From Clostridia bacterium UC5.1-1D2 (lineage in GTDB: Bacteria; Bacillota; Clostridia; Lachnospirales; Lachnospiraceae): 64,000 nt of DNA. Below the pieces are notes generated by a model that saw only the letters and a program-made list of their open reading frames with translations, was not told the origin of the DNA and searched no databases. The stretch is taken from positions 97,413 to 161,412 of the forward strand of contig BBZN01000005.1 of NCBI GenBank assembly GCA_001304855.1. The letters are read 5' to 3'. The stretch's first letter is position 1. Each line of letters opens with the position of its first letter. This document shows, piece by piece, positions 41,505-49,908 of this stretch. Position numbers and translations under genes: made by a program.

Positions 41505-42889
41505 ATGGAAAAGACAATGGAAAAAATAGTGGCTCTCGCAAGAACAGAGGATTTGTATACCCCGGATCTGAAATATACGGTGGTCTTGCCAACACCTGGG
41601 ATTACGGAAATCTGGGCGTAGAGCTTAAAAATAACGTAAAGAAGGCATGGTGGCAGAAATTTGTCATGGAAAGCCCCTACAATGTAGGCGTGGACTGCGC
41701 CATTCTCATGAATCCCCAGACCTGGGTGGCCAGCGGCCATCTCGGCGGATTTTCCGATCCTCTTATGGACTGTAAGCAGTGTAAGGAGCGTTTCCGCGCC
41801 GACAAGCTGATTGAAGATTACAACGACAGCCACAGCATTCAGATGGAGGCTCTGCAGACGCCTGGTCCCAGGAGCAGATGAAGCAGTATATTGACGATAA
41901 CAATATCTGCTGCCCAAGCTGCGGCGCCCATGACTTCACTGATATCCGCCAGTTCAACCTGATGTTCAAAACCTTTCAGGGCGTAACCGAGGATGCAAAG
42001 AATGTGGTGTACCTCCGCCCGGAGACAGCCCAGGTATATTCGTCAACTTTAAAAATGTACAGCGCACCTCCAGAAAGAAGTTCCCTTCGGCATCGCCAGG
42101 TTGGAAAATCCTTCCGCAACGAGATAACCCCGGGAAATTTCACTTTCCGTACAAGAGAATTTGAGCAGATGGAGCTGGAGTTCTTCTGCAAGCCTGACAC
42201 GGATCTGGAGTGGTTTGCATACTGGAAGCAGTTCTGCATTGACTGGCTGAAGGCCCTTGGCATAAAAGAAGATGAGATGCGTGCAAGGGATCATGAGAAG
42301 GAGGAGCTTTCTTTCTACAGCAAGGCCACCACGGACATTGAATTTCTGTTCCCCTTTGGCTGGGGCGAGCTTTGGGGGCATAGCAGACAGAACCGACTAT
42401 GATCTGACCCAGCATCAGAATGTATCAGGTCAGGACATGTCCTATTTTGACGATGAGAGCAAGGAGAAATATATACCTTACGTTATAGAGCCGTCCCTTG
42501 GCGCAGACCGCGTGACGCTGGCGTTTCTGTGCGCAGCTTATGACGAGGAGGAGATCGGTGAGGGAGACGTGAGAACGGTGCTTCATTTCCATCCGGCCAT
42601 TGCGCCTGTAAAGGTGGGTATCCTCCCTCTGTCCAAGAAACTGAACGAGGGCGCGGAGAAAATTTATGCAGAGCTTTCCAAATATTATAACTGTGAGTTT
42701 GACGACAGGGGCAACATTGGAAAGAGATACAGACGACAGGATGAGATCGGCACGCCCTTCTGCATTACCTATGATTTTGACTCTGAGGAAGACCATGCAG
42801 TAACAGTCCGCGACCGCGATACCATGGAGCAGGTGAGAGTTCCCATTGCTGGGCTGAAAGACTACTTTGCAGAGAAATTCATGTTTTAA
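41505..42889 (+). CDS. glyS: Glycine--tRNA ligase (dimeric type)
   Basis: Class II synthetase, about 462 residues. Zinc-type cysteine pairs CKQC and CCPSC; class II motifs: [25 protein letters not shown] (motif 2), and [14 protein letters not shown] (motif 3). C-terminal anticodon-binding domain ([20 protein letters not shown]). Homopolymer losses near 41540, 41860, 42042, 42065 and 42375 split the frame. As this is an essential single gene, these breaks cannot be real. No T-box leader was recognised upstream. A terminator follows. Confidence 0.94.
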
Positions 42890-42927
42890 GCCCAGGGTTT
42901 GACGATATCCAAAAAATGATAATAACA

Positions 42928-42968
42928 GAGAGCTGCATGATATCCTGCTATGGGATCTGCAGCTCTTT
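42928..42968 (+). terminator. Terminator after glyS
   Basis: AGAGCTGCA pairs with TGCAGCTCT (with an inner ATATCC/GGGAT extension), followed by TTTT. Confidence 0.75.
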
Positions 42969-43066
42969 TCGCGGACATGGAACCCCTGGAAAGATGTGGC
43001 AGCAGGCCGGAAGCCTATGGCTGTAAAAGCGGTAGAAATCCTTGTAGAATAAGGACATTTCATAAA

Positions 43067-43118
43067 GTTTATAATAGTTTTATAAACGGATAAATGTAAT
43101 TGTGTTATACTGATAACA
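43067..43118 (+). promoter_or_regulatory. Two palindromes and -10 box upstream of the two-component system
   Basis: GTTTATAA (43067) with TTATAAAC (ends 43087), and the perfect palindrome TGTTAT-ACTG-ATAACA (43103-43118), which overlaps a TATACT -10 box (43106-43111). No strong -35 box. Probable operator sites, perhaps for the response regulator itself. Confidence 0.5.
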
Positions 43119-43189
43119 GCGGGTGACAATCTGTCTTGTATTAAAGGCGGCCTGTTGCCCCCAGAAAGAACAAAAGGAGGATGGGACTT

Positions 43190-44711
43190 ATGAAATTAAA
43201 GACCCGTCTCGCGATCGCTTTTTTGACCATTAACCATCGTTCCTATGCTGTTGTTTTACCTGATGGTTGTGGCGTTAAGTAATTATCAGGCCAGATCCTT
43301 TTCAAAGGAGTATGGGCTTACGGAGCAGGTGGATCTGTTCTCAGGCAATTCCATGCAGATATTTAACAGGCTTACCAAACGTTCCCAGGAAGATATAAGA
43401 AAAACTCTCGATTCCAACCCGGACAAATACAATGACATGGCTTATCTGGATGCGATCAATGACGAATTAAAAAGCCACTATGCCTATCTGATACTCCGCA
43501 AAGGCGACGCCATTGTGTACTGCGGCGATGAGGACAGGGCGGCCAATGAAGCTTTATGCGCTCAATTGCCCCAGTTTGACACCATGCAGGGCGAGCTGGA
43601 GGGCGGCATTTATCTGGACGGAGAAAGCCAGCACCTGATCAAGCAGATGGACTTTAACTATCCGGACGGCAGTCAGGGAAGCGCTTTTATTATTTCTAAC
43701 GTAGACGATCTGGTTCCGGAGGTAAAATCCCTTCTTAAAGAAATGATGATAATGGGAGCCACAATCCTTCTGTTAGCGGGAATCGCCCTGACTCTGTGGG
43801 TATACCGCTCTATCCTAAGCCCGTTAAATAAGCTGCAGATCGCCACGAAAAAGATAAGGGACGGAAATCTGGACTATGTTCTGGATGTGGATTCAGACGA
43901 CGAGATAGGCCAGCTGTGCCAGGACTTTGAGGAGATGCGCATCCGGCTGCAGGAAAATGCAGAGGAGAAGGTGCAGGACGACAAGGAAAACAAGGAGCTT
44001 ATCAGCAACATTTCTCATGACTTAAAAACCCCGATTACTGCTATCAAAGGATATGTGGAAGGAATTATGGACGGCGTGGCTTCTTCGCCGGAAAAGCTGG
44101 ACAAATACATCCGCACCATATACAATAAGGCTAATGATATGGATCGGCTTATTGACGAGCTGACGTTCTATTCCAAGATTGATACCAACAAAATTCCCTA
44201 TACCTTTACAAAGATCAATGTAGCCCGGTATTTCAAGGACTGCGTGGAGGAGGTGGGCCTGGATATGGAGGCCAGAGGAATAGAGCTGGGGTATTTTAAT
44301 TATGTAGATGAAGATGTGGTGGTAATCGCAGACGCAGAACAGATGAAACGGGTTATCAACAATATAATCAGCAATTCAGTGAAATATCTGGATAAGAAAA
44401 AAGGTATTATCAATATTCGGATAAAAGATGTGGGAGATTTTATACAGGTAGAAATTGAAGATAACGGCAAAGGAATAGCGGCAAAAGACCTGCCTAATAT
44501 CTTTGACCGGTTTTACCGCACCGATTCTTCCAGAAATTCATCCCAGGGTGGAAGCGGCATCGGGCTTTCCATTGTCCGAAAGATTATCGAGGATCATGGG
44601 GGCCGTATTTGGGCTACCAGCAAGGAAGGAATTGGGACGGAAATTCATTTTGTCCTAAGAAAATATCAGGAGGTTATACAGGATGAGCAAAATACTGATT
44701 GTGGAAGATGA
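43190..44711 (+). CDS. Membrane sensor histidine kinase
   Basis: About 507 residues. The true start is ATG 43190 behind AAAGGAGG, giving KLKTRLAIAFLTITIVPMLL; a base change near 43232 hides it. Two membrane helices frame an outer sensor domain of about 150 residues; then HAMP (YRSILSPLNKLQIATKKIRD), phospho-acceptor His in NISHDLKTPITAIKGY, N-box NNIISNSVKYL, G-boxes DNGKGIAAKDLPNIF and GGSGIGLSIV. It phosphorylates the response regulator whose gene overlaps by 29 bases. Signal unknown. Confidence 0.9.
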
Positions 44712-45371
44712 GGAGAGCATAGCAGAGCTTGAAAAAGACTATCTGGAGCTGTCCGGTTTTGAAGTGGAGATGGAAAATGACGGGGCCGAGGGGCTGGTGA
44801 AGGCCCTGAAGGAGGATTACGATCTCCTGATTTTGGATTTGATGCTTCCGGGGACTGACGGATTTGAGATATGCAAGCGCGTGAGGGAAGTTAAAATACG
44901 CCGATTATCATGGTATCGGCAAAGAAAGAGGACATCGACAAGATCCGGGGCCTTGGGCTGGGGGCGGACGACTACATCACAAAACCCTTCAGCCCCAGCG
45001 AGCTGGTGGCCAGGGTAAAGGCCCATCTGGCCAGGTATGAGCGCCTTATCGGCAGCGGTCAGCCCTCCAATGAGATAATAGAAATCCGGGGCCTGAAAAT
45101 CGACAAGACGGCCCGCAGGGTGTGGATCAACGGGGAAGAGAAGACATTTACCACAAAGGAGTTCGATCTTCTGGCTTTTCTGGCTCAGAATCCCAACCAT
45201 GTGTTTACCAAGGAAGAGCTGTTCAGCAAAATATGGGATATGGAGTCGATCGGAGATATTGCCACTGTGACGGTTCATATCAAGAAGATTCGCGAGAAAA
45301 TTGAGTTTAACACGGCTAAACCCCAGTATATTGAGACGATATGGGGGGTAGGTTACCGGTTTAAGGTGTGA
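44683..45371 (+). CDS. OmpR/PhoB-type response regulator
   Basis: About 229 residues. Receiver domain: acidic pair in ILIVEDEESI, phospho-Asp in LLILDLMLPGTDGFE, Lys in DDYITKPFSP; then a winged-helix DNA-binding domain (FTTKEFDLLAFLAQNP; VTVHIKKIREKIE; YIETIWGVGYRFKV). One base is lost near 44898. The last 18 bases up to the stop (GTTACCGGTTTAAGGTGT) are repeated twice downstream and mark the ends of the tandem cassettes inserted directly after the gene. Confidence 0.92.
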
Positions 45372-45373
45372 TA

Positions 45374-45402
45374 TTGACATTACACTAAATTTAGTGTAAT
45401 AT
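45374..45402 (+). promoter_or_regulatory. Promoter of antisense RNA 1, with palindromic spacer
   Basis: TTGACA (45374-45379), 17-base spacer, TAATAT (45397-45402). The spacer is part of the perfect palindrome TTACACTAAATTTAGTGTAA (45380-45399), a likely operator. Confidence 0.75.
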
Positions 45403-45408
45403 AAGGAT

Positions 45409-45483
45409 AGCTAAGAAAGTAGTTAAGACCATGTGGTCACAAAGCGAAATCCCGTGTATGCCAGTACACGGGATTTCATTTTA
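45409..45483 (+). ncRNA. Antisense RNA 1 (candidate antitoxin)
   Basis: About 75-base RNA predicted from promoter to terminator. Parts: a recognition arm GAAAGTAGTTAAGA (45415-45428) identical to the plus strand over codons 3-7 of the toxin gene (45562-45575), followed by CCATG, the complement of the toxin start codon region; a small hairpin GACC-ATGT-GGTC (45427-45438); and the terminator hairpin (45447-45476, 12-bp stem, 6-base loop). It can therefore pair with the toxin mRNA at the start region and at the shared 3' hairpin. No reading frame of note. Confidence 0.65.
45447..45476. terminator. Shared convergent hairpin, cassette 1
   Basis: AAATCCCGTGTA/TACACGGGATTT, perfect 12-bp stem with loop TGCCAG, between the convergent antisense RNA and toxin genes. 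It should act on both strands. Confidence 0.7.
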
Positions 45484-45582
45484 GGTTAGCTGTCTTTTAT
45501 GTTTTCTGTCTAACCATTTGCATATGTAGTAGCCAGCTACACTTGCCATGACAGAAAATATGAAAGTAGTTAAGAGTTCCAT
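45481..45582 (-). CDS. Small hydrophobic toxin-like peptide 1
   Basis: 33 residues, too short for standard gene calls. It has an N-terminal hydrophobic helix (ELLTTFIFSVMASVAGYYI) followed by the basic/aromatic tail CKWLDRKHKRQLT, the shape of type I toxins of the Fst/Ldr group that insert in the membrane. GGAGGGG lies 7-8 bases before the ATG, and a good promoter (45653-45625) lies upstream. The peptide of cassette 2 shares VMA-VAGYYICKWLDR. I know of no named family for it. Confidence 0.7.
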   Translation of the reverse strand: MELLTTFIFSVMASVAGYYICKWLDRKHKRQLT

Positions 45583-45624
45583 GCAGACGCCCCCTCCCTA
45601 CTGGAAAGAGTCGACAGCCTATTC

Positions 45625-45653
45625 ATTATATCTCATACAGATGGGGATGTCTA
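45625..45653 (-). promoter_or_regulatory. Promoter of toxin-like gene 1
   Basis: On the minus strand: TAGACA (45653-45648), 17-base spacer, TATAAT (45630-45625). It gives a leader of about 35 bases and an mRNA of about 170 bases. Confidence 0.7.
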
Positions 45654-45873
45654 TGGGACAAGAAGGATGATAACATTACGTTTCCTCATGGTAGTTTGGA
45701 ACTCCTGTACTGCCATAGATACTACCGAAAGCAACACGGTTAGAAAAAAATGAGAGGGAAAGAAAAGGTAAGATGTGGAAAGTTCCTAGAGATAACAAGG
45801 AATAAAGAGGTATAAAACTTAAGGCGCAGTTAAACCGGGGACAGCTTATGTGTTATCGGTTTAAGGTGTGATA

Positions 45874-45902
45874 TTGACAGAACACTTGAGTTGGTGTAGA
45901 AT
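45874..45902 (+). promoter_or_regulatory. Promoter of antisense RNA 2
   Basis: TTGACA (45874-45879), 17-base spacer, TAGAAT (45897-45902). The palindrome seen in cassette 1 is only partly kept (ACAC...GTGT). Confidence 0.72.
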
Positions 45903-45908
45903 AATATT

Positions 45909-45983
45909 AGCTAGGAAGTTAAGTATGTCCATTTGGACACAAAGCGAAATCCCGTGTATGCCAGTACACGGGATTTCTTTTTG
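45909..45983 (+). ncRNA. Antisense RNA 2 (candidate antitoxin)
   Basis: Same layout as antisense RNA 1. The recognition arm AGGAAGTTAA, one mismatch, TATGT, CCATTTG (45913-45935) matches the toxin 2 start region (46058-46083) except for three bases missing before CCAT, just as three bases are missing in RNA 1. The small hairpin is GTCC-ATTT-GGAC (45927-45938), with a base pair swapped relative to GACC-GGTC in RNA 1, which supports a real RNA structure. Terminator hairpin 45947-45976 followed by CTTTTT. Confidence 0.65.
45947..45981. terminator. Shared convergent hairpin, cassette 2
   Basis: Same stem and loop as cassette 1 (AAATCCCGTGTA/TACACGGGATTT), here with a better T run on the plus strand. 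Confidence 0.75.
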
Positions 45984-45984
45984 G

Positions 45985-46080
45985 CTAGCTGTCTTTATGG
46001 TTTCGGTCTAGCCATTTGCAGATATAGTAGCCAGCTACACCTGCCATGACCGAAAGAAGGAAGTTAAATATGTAATCCAT
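45985..46080 (-). CDS. Small hydrophobic toxin-like peptide 2
   Basis: 31 residues: hydrophobic helix (DYIFNFLLSVMAGVAGYYI) plus polar tail CKWLDRNHKDS. AGGAGGTG stands 5-6 bases before the ATG. About 60% identical to peptide 1, with changes mainly in the first ten residues, the part targeted by its antisense RNA. Type I toxin-like; membrane action is inferred. Confidence 0.72.
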   Translation of the reverse strand: MDYIFNFLLSVMAGVAGYYICKWLDRNHKDS

Positions 46081-46122
46081 TTGCACACCTCCTCTCTGCT
46101 GGAGAGAGTCGACAGCCTATTC

Positions 46123-46151
46123 ATTATATCTCATACAGATGGGGATGTCTA
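46123..46151 (-). promoter_or_regulatory. Promoter of toxin-like gene 2
   Basis: On the minus strand: TAGACA (46151-46146), 17-base spacer, TATAAT (46128-46123), identical to toxin promoter 1. Confidence 0.7.
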
Positions 46152-46350
46152 TGGGACAAGAAGGATGATAACATTACGTTTCCTCATGGTAGTTTGGAAC
46201 TCCTGTACTACCATAAATACTACCGAAAGCAACACGGCTAGAAAAAAATGAGAGGGAAAGAAAAAGGTAAGATGTGGAAAGTTTCTAGAGATAACAAGGA
46301 ATAAAGAGGTATAAAACTTTAGGCGCAGTTAAACCGGGGACAGCTTATGT

Positions 46351-46368
46351 GTTACCGGTTTAAGGTGT
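46351..46368 (+). repeat. Third copy of the cassette end repeat
   Basis: GTTACCGGTTTAAGGTGT, identical to 45352-45369 inside the response-regulator gene. Here it is followed by AA instead of GATATTGACA, giving GTG TAA in the same frame as the gene end; this may be the original 3' end of the gene before cassette insertion. Confidence 0.75.
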
Positions 46369-46407
46369 AAAATGAAATAGAGATACTCTGTGGTCTGTTT
46401 TCAAAAG

Positions 46408-46443
46408 AAAATCCCGGATGCTGCGGCTTTCCGGGATTTTTCT
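46408..46443 (+). terminator. Terminator, probably of the original two-component operon
   Basis: AAAATCCCGGA pairs with TCCGGGATTTTT. It lies 40 bases after the third end repeat, a normal distance for the response-regulator gene if the cassettes are removed. Confidence 0.8.
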
Positions 46444-46489
46444 CTATATGAGCCAGAGACGCAGGGGGGCGCTGCACAAACACTGAAAA

Positions 46490-46503
46490 TGTAAGTGCTT
46501 ACA
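46490..46503 (+). promoter_or_regulatory. cre-like palindrome 1 upstream of ppdK
   Basis: TGTAAGTGCTTACA, perfect palindrome save the centre; one base off the CcpA site consensus (TG for CG in the centre). Confidence 0.5.
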
Positions 46504-46631
46504 TGAAACAAAGACTCAATCAAGGAGAAAAAAGCAGCACAAGAGACACCTGTATATACAAATCTGCGTACAAGGGCGGTGTTTTGTTCGTATATACGAA
46601 TTTACTACGCATATGTGAAAATGACAGAAAA

Positions 46632-46645
46632 TGAAAGTGCTTACA
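46632..46645 (+). promoter_or_regulatory. cre-like palindrome 2 upstream of ppdK
   Basis: TGAAAGTGCTTACA, same core as site 1, 142 bp downstream and about 65 bp before the -10 box. A pair of such sites could support looping by a LacI/CcpA-type repressor. Confidence 0.5.
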
Positions 46646-46708
46646 CTCATATTTGCGCTAAATTTAACAAATTTTTCACGGAAAAACTCTTTACTCGGCG
46701 AATGTTTG

Positions 46709-46717
46709 TGATATAAT
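46709..46717 (+). promoter_or_regulatory. ppdK promoter (extended -10)
   Basis: TGATATAAT (46709-46717), extended -10, with TTTACT 16 bases upstream as -35. Leader of about 100 bases. Confidence 0.7.
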
Positions 46718-46825
46718 GGACGAGGTGGACGGACAAGAAGGAGTCATTTGTTCCGTTCAGGAAGAAAGACGAAATATTCAGAGAGTAGAACGCCAGTCTA
46801 CAAGAACATGAGGAGGAAATAACTT

Positions 46826-49444
46826 ATGGCAAAATGGGTTTATTTATTCAAAGAAGGCAGCGCCGACATGAAAAACCTGTTGGGCGGCAAGGGCGCCAAC
46901 CTGGCTGAGATGACCAATTTAGGTCTTCCGATACCACAGGCTTTACCGTTACAACTGAGGCTTGTACTGATTATTATGCAAGCGGCAAGAAGATCACAGA
47001 TGAGATTCAGGGCCAGATTTTTGACGCATTGAAGGAGTTAGAGAAAATTCAGGGCAAGACATTCGGCGACACAGAGGATCCGTTACTTGTTTCCGTACGT
47101 TCAGGTGCAAGAGCGTCTATGCCCGGCATGATGGACACCATTCTGAACTTAGGTTTGAATGATGTGGCTGTAGAAGGCTTTGCTAAGAAGACTGGCAATC
47201 CAAGATTTGCTTATGATTCCTACAGAAGATTTATTCAGATGTTCTCGGATGTAGTTATGGAGATGAGCAAGACGTTCTTTGAGGGCATCCTGGATCAGGT
47301 TAAGGAGGAGAAGGGCGCTAAGTTTGATACCGACCTGACTGCTGAGGATTTAAAGGAAGTTATCGCTAAGTACAAAGCGATTTACAAAGAGAAAATGGGC
47401 GAGGAGTTCCCGCAGGATCCGAAGGTACAGCTTATGGAGGCTGTAAAAGCTGTGTTCCGTTCCTGGGACAACCCACGCGCTATTGTTTACAGACGTATGA
47501 ACGATATCCCTGGCGATTGGGGTACTGCCGTTAACGTTCAGGCCATGGTATTCGGCAATATGGGCAATACTTCAGGTACAGGCGTTGCGTTTACACGTAA
47601 CCCATCCACCGGTGAAAACGGCATTTACGGCGAGTATTTAATCAATGCACAGGGCGAGGACGTTGTGGCAGGTATCCGTACGCCACAGCCCATTACCAAG
47701 TTAGAGGAAGATCTGCCTGAGTGCTACAAAGAGTTCATGGCAATTGCCCACAAACTGGAGGACCATTACCGCGATATGCAGGATATGGAATTTACCATCC
47801 AGGAAGGCAAATTATACTTCTTACAGACACGTAACGGCAAGAGAACCGCTCCTGCCGCATTACAGATTGCCTGCGATTTAGTTGACGAGGGCAAGATTAC
47901 TCCAGAGGAGGCTGTTTGCAGAATTGAGGCCAAGTCTCTGGATCAGCTGCTCCATCCCACCTTTGACGCAGCAGCATTAAAGGCCGGTGAGGTTATCGGT
48001 TCCGCCCTTCCTGCATCTCCTGGCGCAGCAGCAGGTAAAGTATACTTACAGCTGACGAAGCAAAGGCTCACCATGAGGCAGGCGAGCGAGTTATCCTGGT
48101 TCGTCTGGAGACATCTCCTGAGGATATCGAGGGTATGCATGCAGCAGAAGGTATCTTAACTGTCCGCGGCGGCATGACAAGCCATGCAGCAGTTGTTGCA
48201 CGCGGTATGGGTACTGCCTGCGTGTCCGGCTGCGGCGATATTAAGATTAATGAGGCCGAGAAGCACTTTGAACTTGGCGGACACAACATAAAGGAAGGCG
48301 ATTATATTTCCCTGGACGGTTCCACAGGTAAAATTTACCTTGGAGATATTCAGACCGTAGAGGCTACCGTAAGCGGCAACTTTGGAAGGCTGATGGAGTG
48401 GGCCGACAAGTTCAGAACCTTGAAGGTAAGAACGAATGCAGATACTCCTGCAGATACCATGAACGCTGTTAAACTGGGCGCTGAGGGTATTGGCCTCTGC
48501 CGTACAGAGCATATGTTCTTTGATCCTGAGAGAATTCCGAAGATCCGCAAGATGATCCTTTCCGATTCCGTGGAGGCAAGAGAGGAAGCGTTAAATGAAC
48601 TGATTCCTTTCCAGAAGGGTGATTTCAAGGCTATGTACGAAGTTCTGGAAGGAAAGCCTATGACCGTACGTTACCTGGATCCGCCGCTTCATGAGTTCGT
48701 TCCAACCGATCCTGAGGACATCAAGGCTCTGGCAGCTGACATGGCTTAACACCGGAGGAAGTAAAGGCTAAATGCGACGAGCTTCACGAGTTCAATCCTA
48801 TGATGGGACACAGAGGCTGCCGTCTGGCTGTAACTTATCCGGAGATTGCCAAGATGCAGACGAGGGCTGTAATGGAGGCTGCTATTGAGGTTAAAAATGA
48901 GAAGGGCTACGACATTGTTCCCGAGATCATGATTCCTCTTGTAGGCGAGAAGAAAGAGCTTAAGTTTGTGAAGGATATTGTTGTTGAGGTAGCCGAGCAG
49001 GTTAAGAAGGAAAAAGGCTCCGATATTCAGTACCACATCGGCACTATGATCGAGATTCCAAGAGCAGCCTTAACCGCTGACGCTGTTGCCGAGGAGGCAG
49101 AGTTCTTCTCCTTTGGTACAAACGATTTAACTCAGATGACCTTCGGTTTCTCACGTGATGATGCAGGCAAGTTCCTGGATTCCTACTACAAGGCTAAGAT
49201 TTATGAGTCTGACCCATTTGCAAGACTCGATCAGACAGGCGTAGGCCAGCTGGTTCAGATGGCGGCTGATAAGGGAAGAAAGACAAGACCTGACATCAAG
49301 CTGGGCATCTGTGGCGAACACGGCGGAGATCCGTCTTCCATCGAGTTCTGCCATAAGGTTGGACTGAACTATGTATCCTGCTCGCCATTTAGAGTTCCCA
49401 TTGCCCGGCTGGCAGCGGCCCAGGCGGCGTTGAACAATAAATAG
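46826..49444 (+). CDS. ppdK: Pyruvate, phosphate dikinase
   Basis: About 875 residues. N-terminal nucleotide-binding domain ([40 protein letters not shown]), phospho-His domain [20 protein letters not shown], and C-terminal PEP/pyruvate barrel ([37 protein letters not shown] with the catalytic Cys in [12 protein letters not shown]). It interconverts pyruvate/ATP/Pi and PEP/AMP/PPi. Base losses near 46930, 48050 and 48745 split the frame. Codon choice and strong signals suggest high expression. The PPi it makes or uses links it to HppA. Confidence 0.95.
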
Positions 49445-49540
49445 CAATGGTTGGTTTGACTTGTTTGGTAAAAAGCTGTACCTGATTTTGCAGACAGTGT
49501 TTGATATCATACAGGCAGGAAAAAGATAGTATTCTATATG

Positions 49541-49590
49541 TATACACAAAGCGAAAGCCCCGGAGTTGCAGCTCCGGGGCTTTCTTTCGG
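49541..49590 (+). ncRNA. Remnant antisense-RNA 3' end of a third cassette / ppdK terminator
   Basis: Starts ATACACAAAGCGAAA as in cassettes 1-2 and continues with a 12-bp stem AAAGCCCCGGAG/CTCCGGGGCTTT and 6-base loop TTGCAG, the same geometry with a wholly different stem, then CTTTCGG. It also sits where a ppdK terminator is expected. Confidence 0.5.
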
Positions 49591-49646
49591 CTAATTGCCG
49601 CTGTTATCTCCTATCTAGCTATTTGCAAGTGAACCAGGCGGTTGCC
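49589..49646 (-). pseudogene. Decayed toxin-like gene copy 3
   Basis: On the minus strand the sequence reads TAWFTCK, stop, LDRR, stop, QRQLA, aligned with AGYYICKWLDRKHKRQLT of peptide 1; TGG for Trp has become TAG. The N-terminal half and RBS are not recognisable. Short match, so tentative. Confidence 0.4.
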
Positions 49647-49706
49647 AGAATGGGTTCGACAACAAATTAAATTAACGGTTGCCAGATATTTTTTTGATGG
49701 TAATGG

Positions 49707-49742
49707 GGGCTGTGTGTTTCCTTTGGGGGAAATACACAGCCC
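49707..49742. other. Strong hairpin of unknown role
   Basis: GGGCTGTGTGTTTCC pairs with GGAAATACACAGCCC around a short G-rich loop. It is followed by TTT on the plus strand. It may be a terminator. Confidence 0.4.
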
Positions 49743-49885
49743 TTTGACGTTTGTATGCAGTTCGTTCTTAATTGAAAGAAAACAGAGGACTTGGAGTAGC
49801 TGCCTGTGGCTGCAGGAAAATAAAAAGGTACTGTCCAATACACCAAAAATAAGCCATCGGCTAAGCCGCCGGCCTGATTTTTCAT

Positions 49886-49908
49886 AGATTTACCTAATCT
49901 GCGAAAAA
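49886..49908 (+). repeat. Left 23-bp inverted repeat around the recombinase
   Basis: Begins AGATTTACCTAATCT (itself an AGATT/AATCT palindrome with a 5-base centre) and continues GCGAAAAA. The exact inverse lies at 51201-51223. A likely crossover site for the tyrosine recombinase between them. Confidence 0.8.

Larger units (their letters stand above)
45352..45851. mobile_element. Toxin/antisense-RNA cassette 1 (500 bp)
   Basis: The unit begins with GTTACCGGTTTAAGGTGT (also the 3' end of the response-regulator gene) and ends where the same sequence starts again (45852). It holds a plus-strand antisense-RNA gene, a convergent small hydrophobic-peptide gene, and a conserved non-coding stretch of about 250 bp. 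Cassette 2 has the same order and nearly the same length. No transposase or recombinase is inside; the term mobile element is my inference from the direct repeats. Confidence 0.6.
45852..46350. mobile_element. Toxin/antisense-RNA cassette 2 (499 bp)
   Basis: Second tandem unit, same order as cassette 1. It starts with GTTATCGGTTTAAGGTGT and is followed by a third copy of that end (46351-46368, GTTACCGGTTTAAGGTGT). The 250 bp upstream of the toxin promoter are about 97% identical to cassette 1, while the toxin and antisense-RNA parts have diverged much more. Confidence 0.6.

Noticed and set aside
49611..49838. 75-residue minus-strand frame near the decayed cassette
   Set aside because: No RBS, no family, and in another frame than the toxin remnant.
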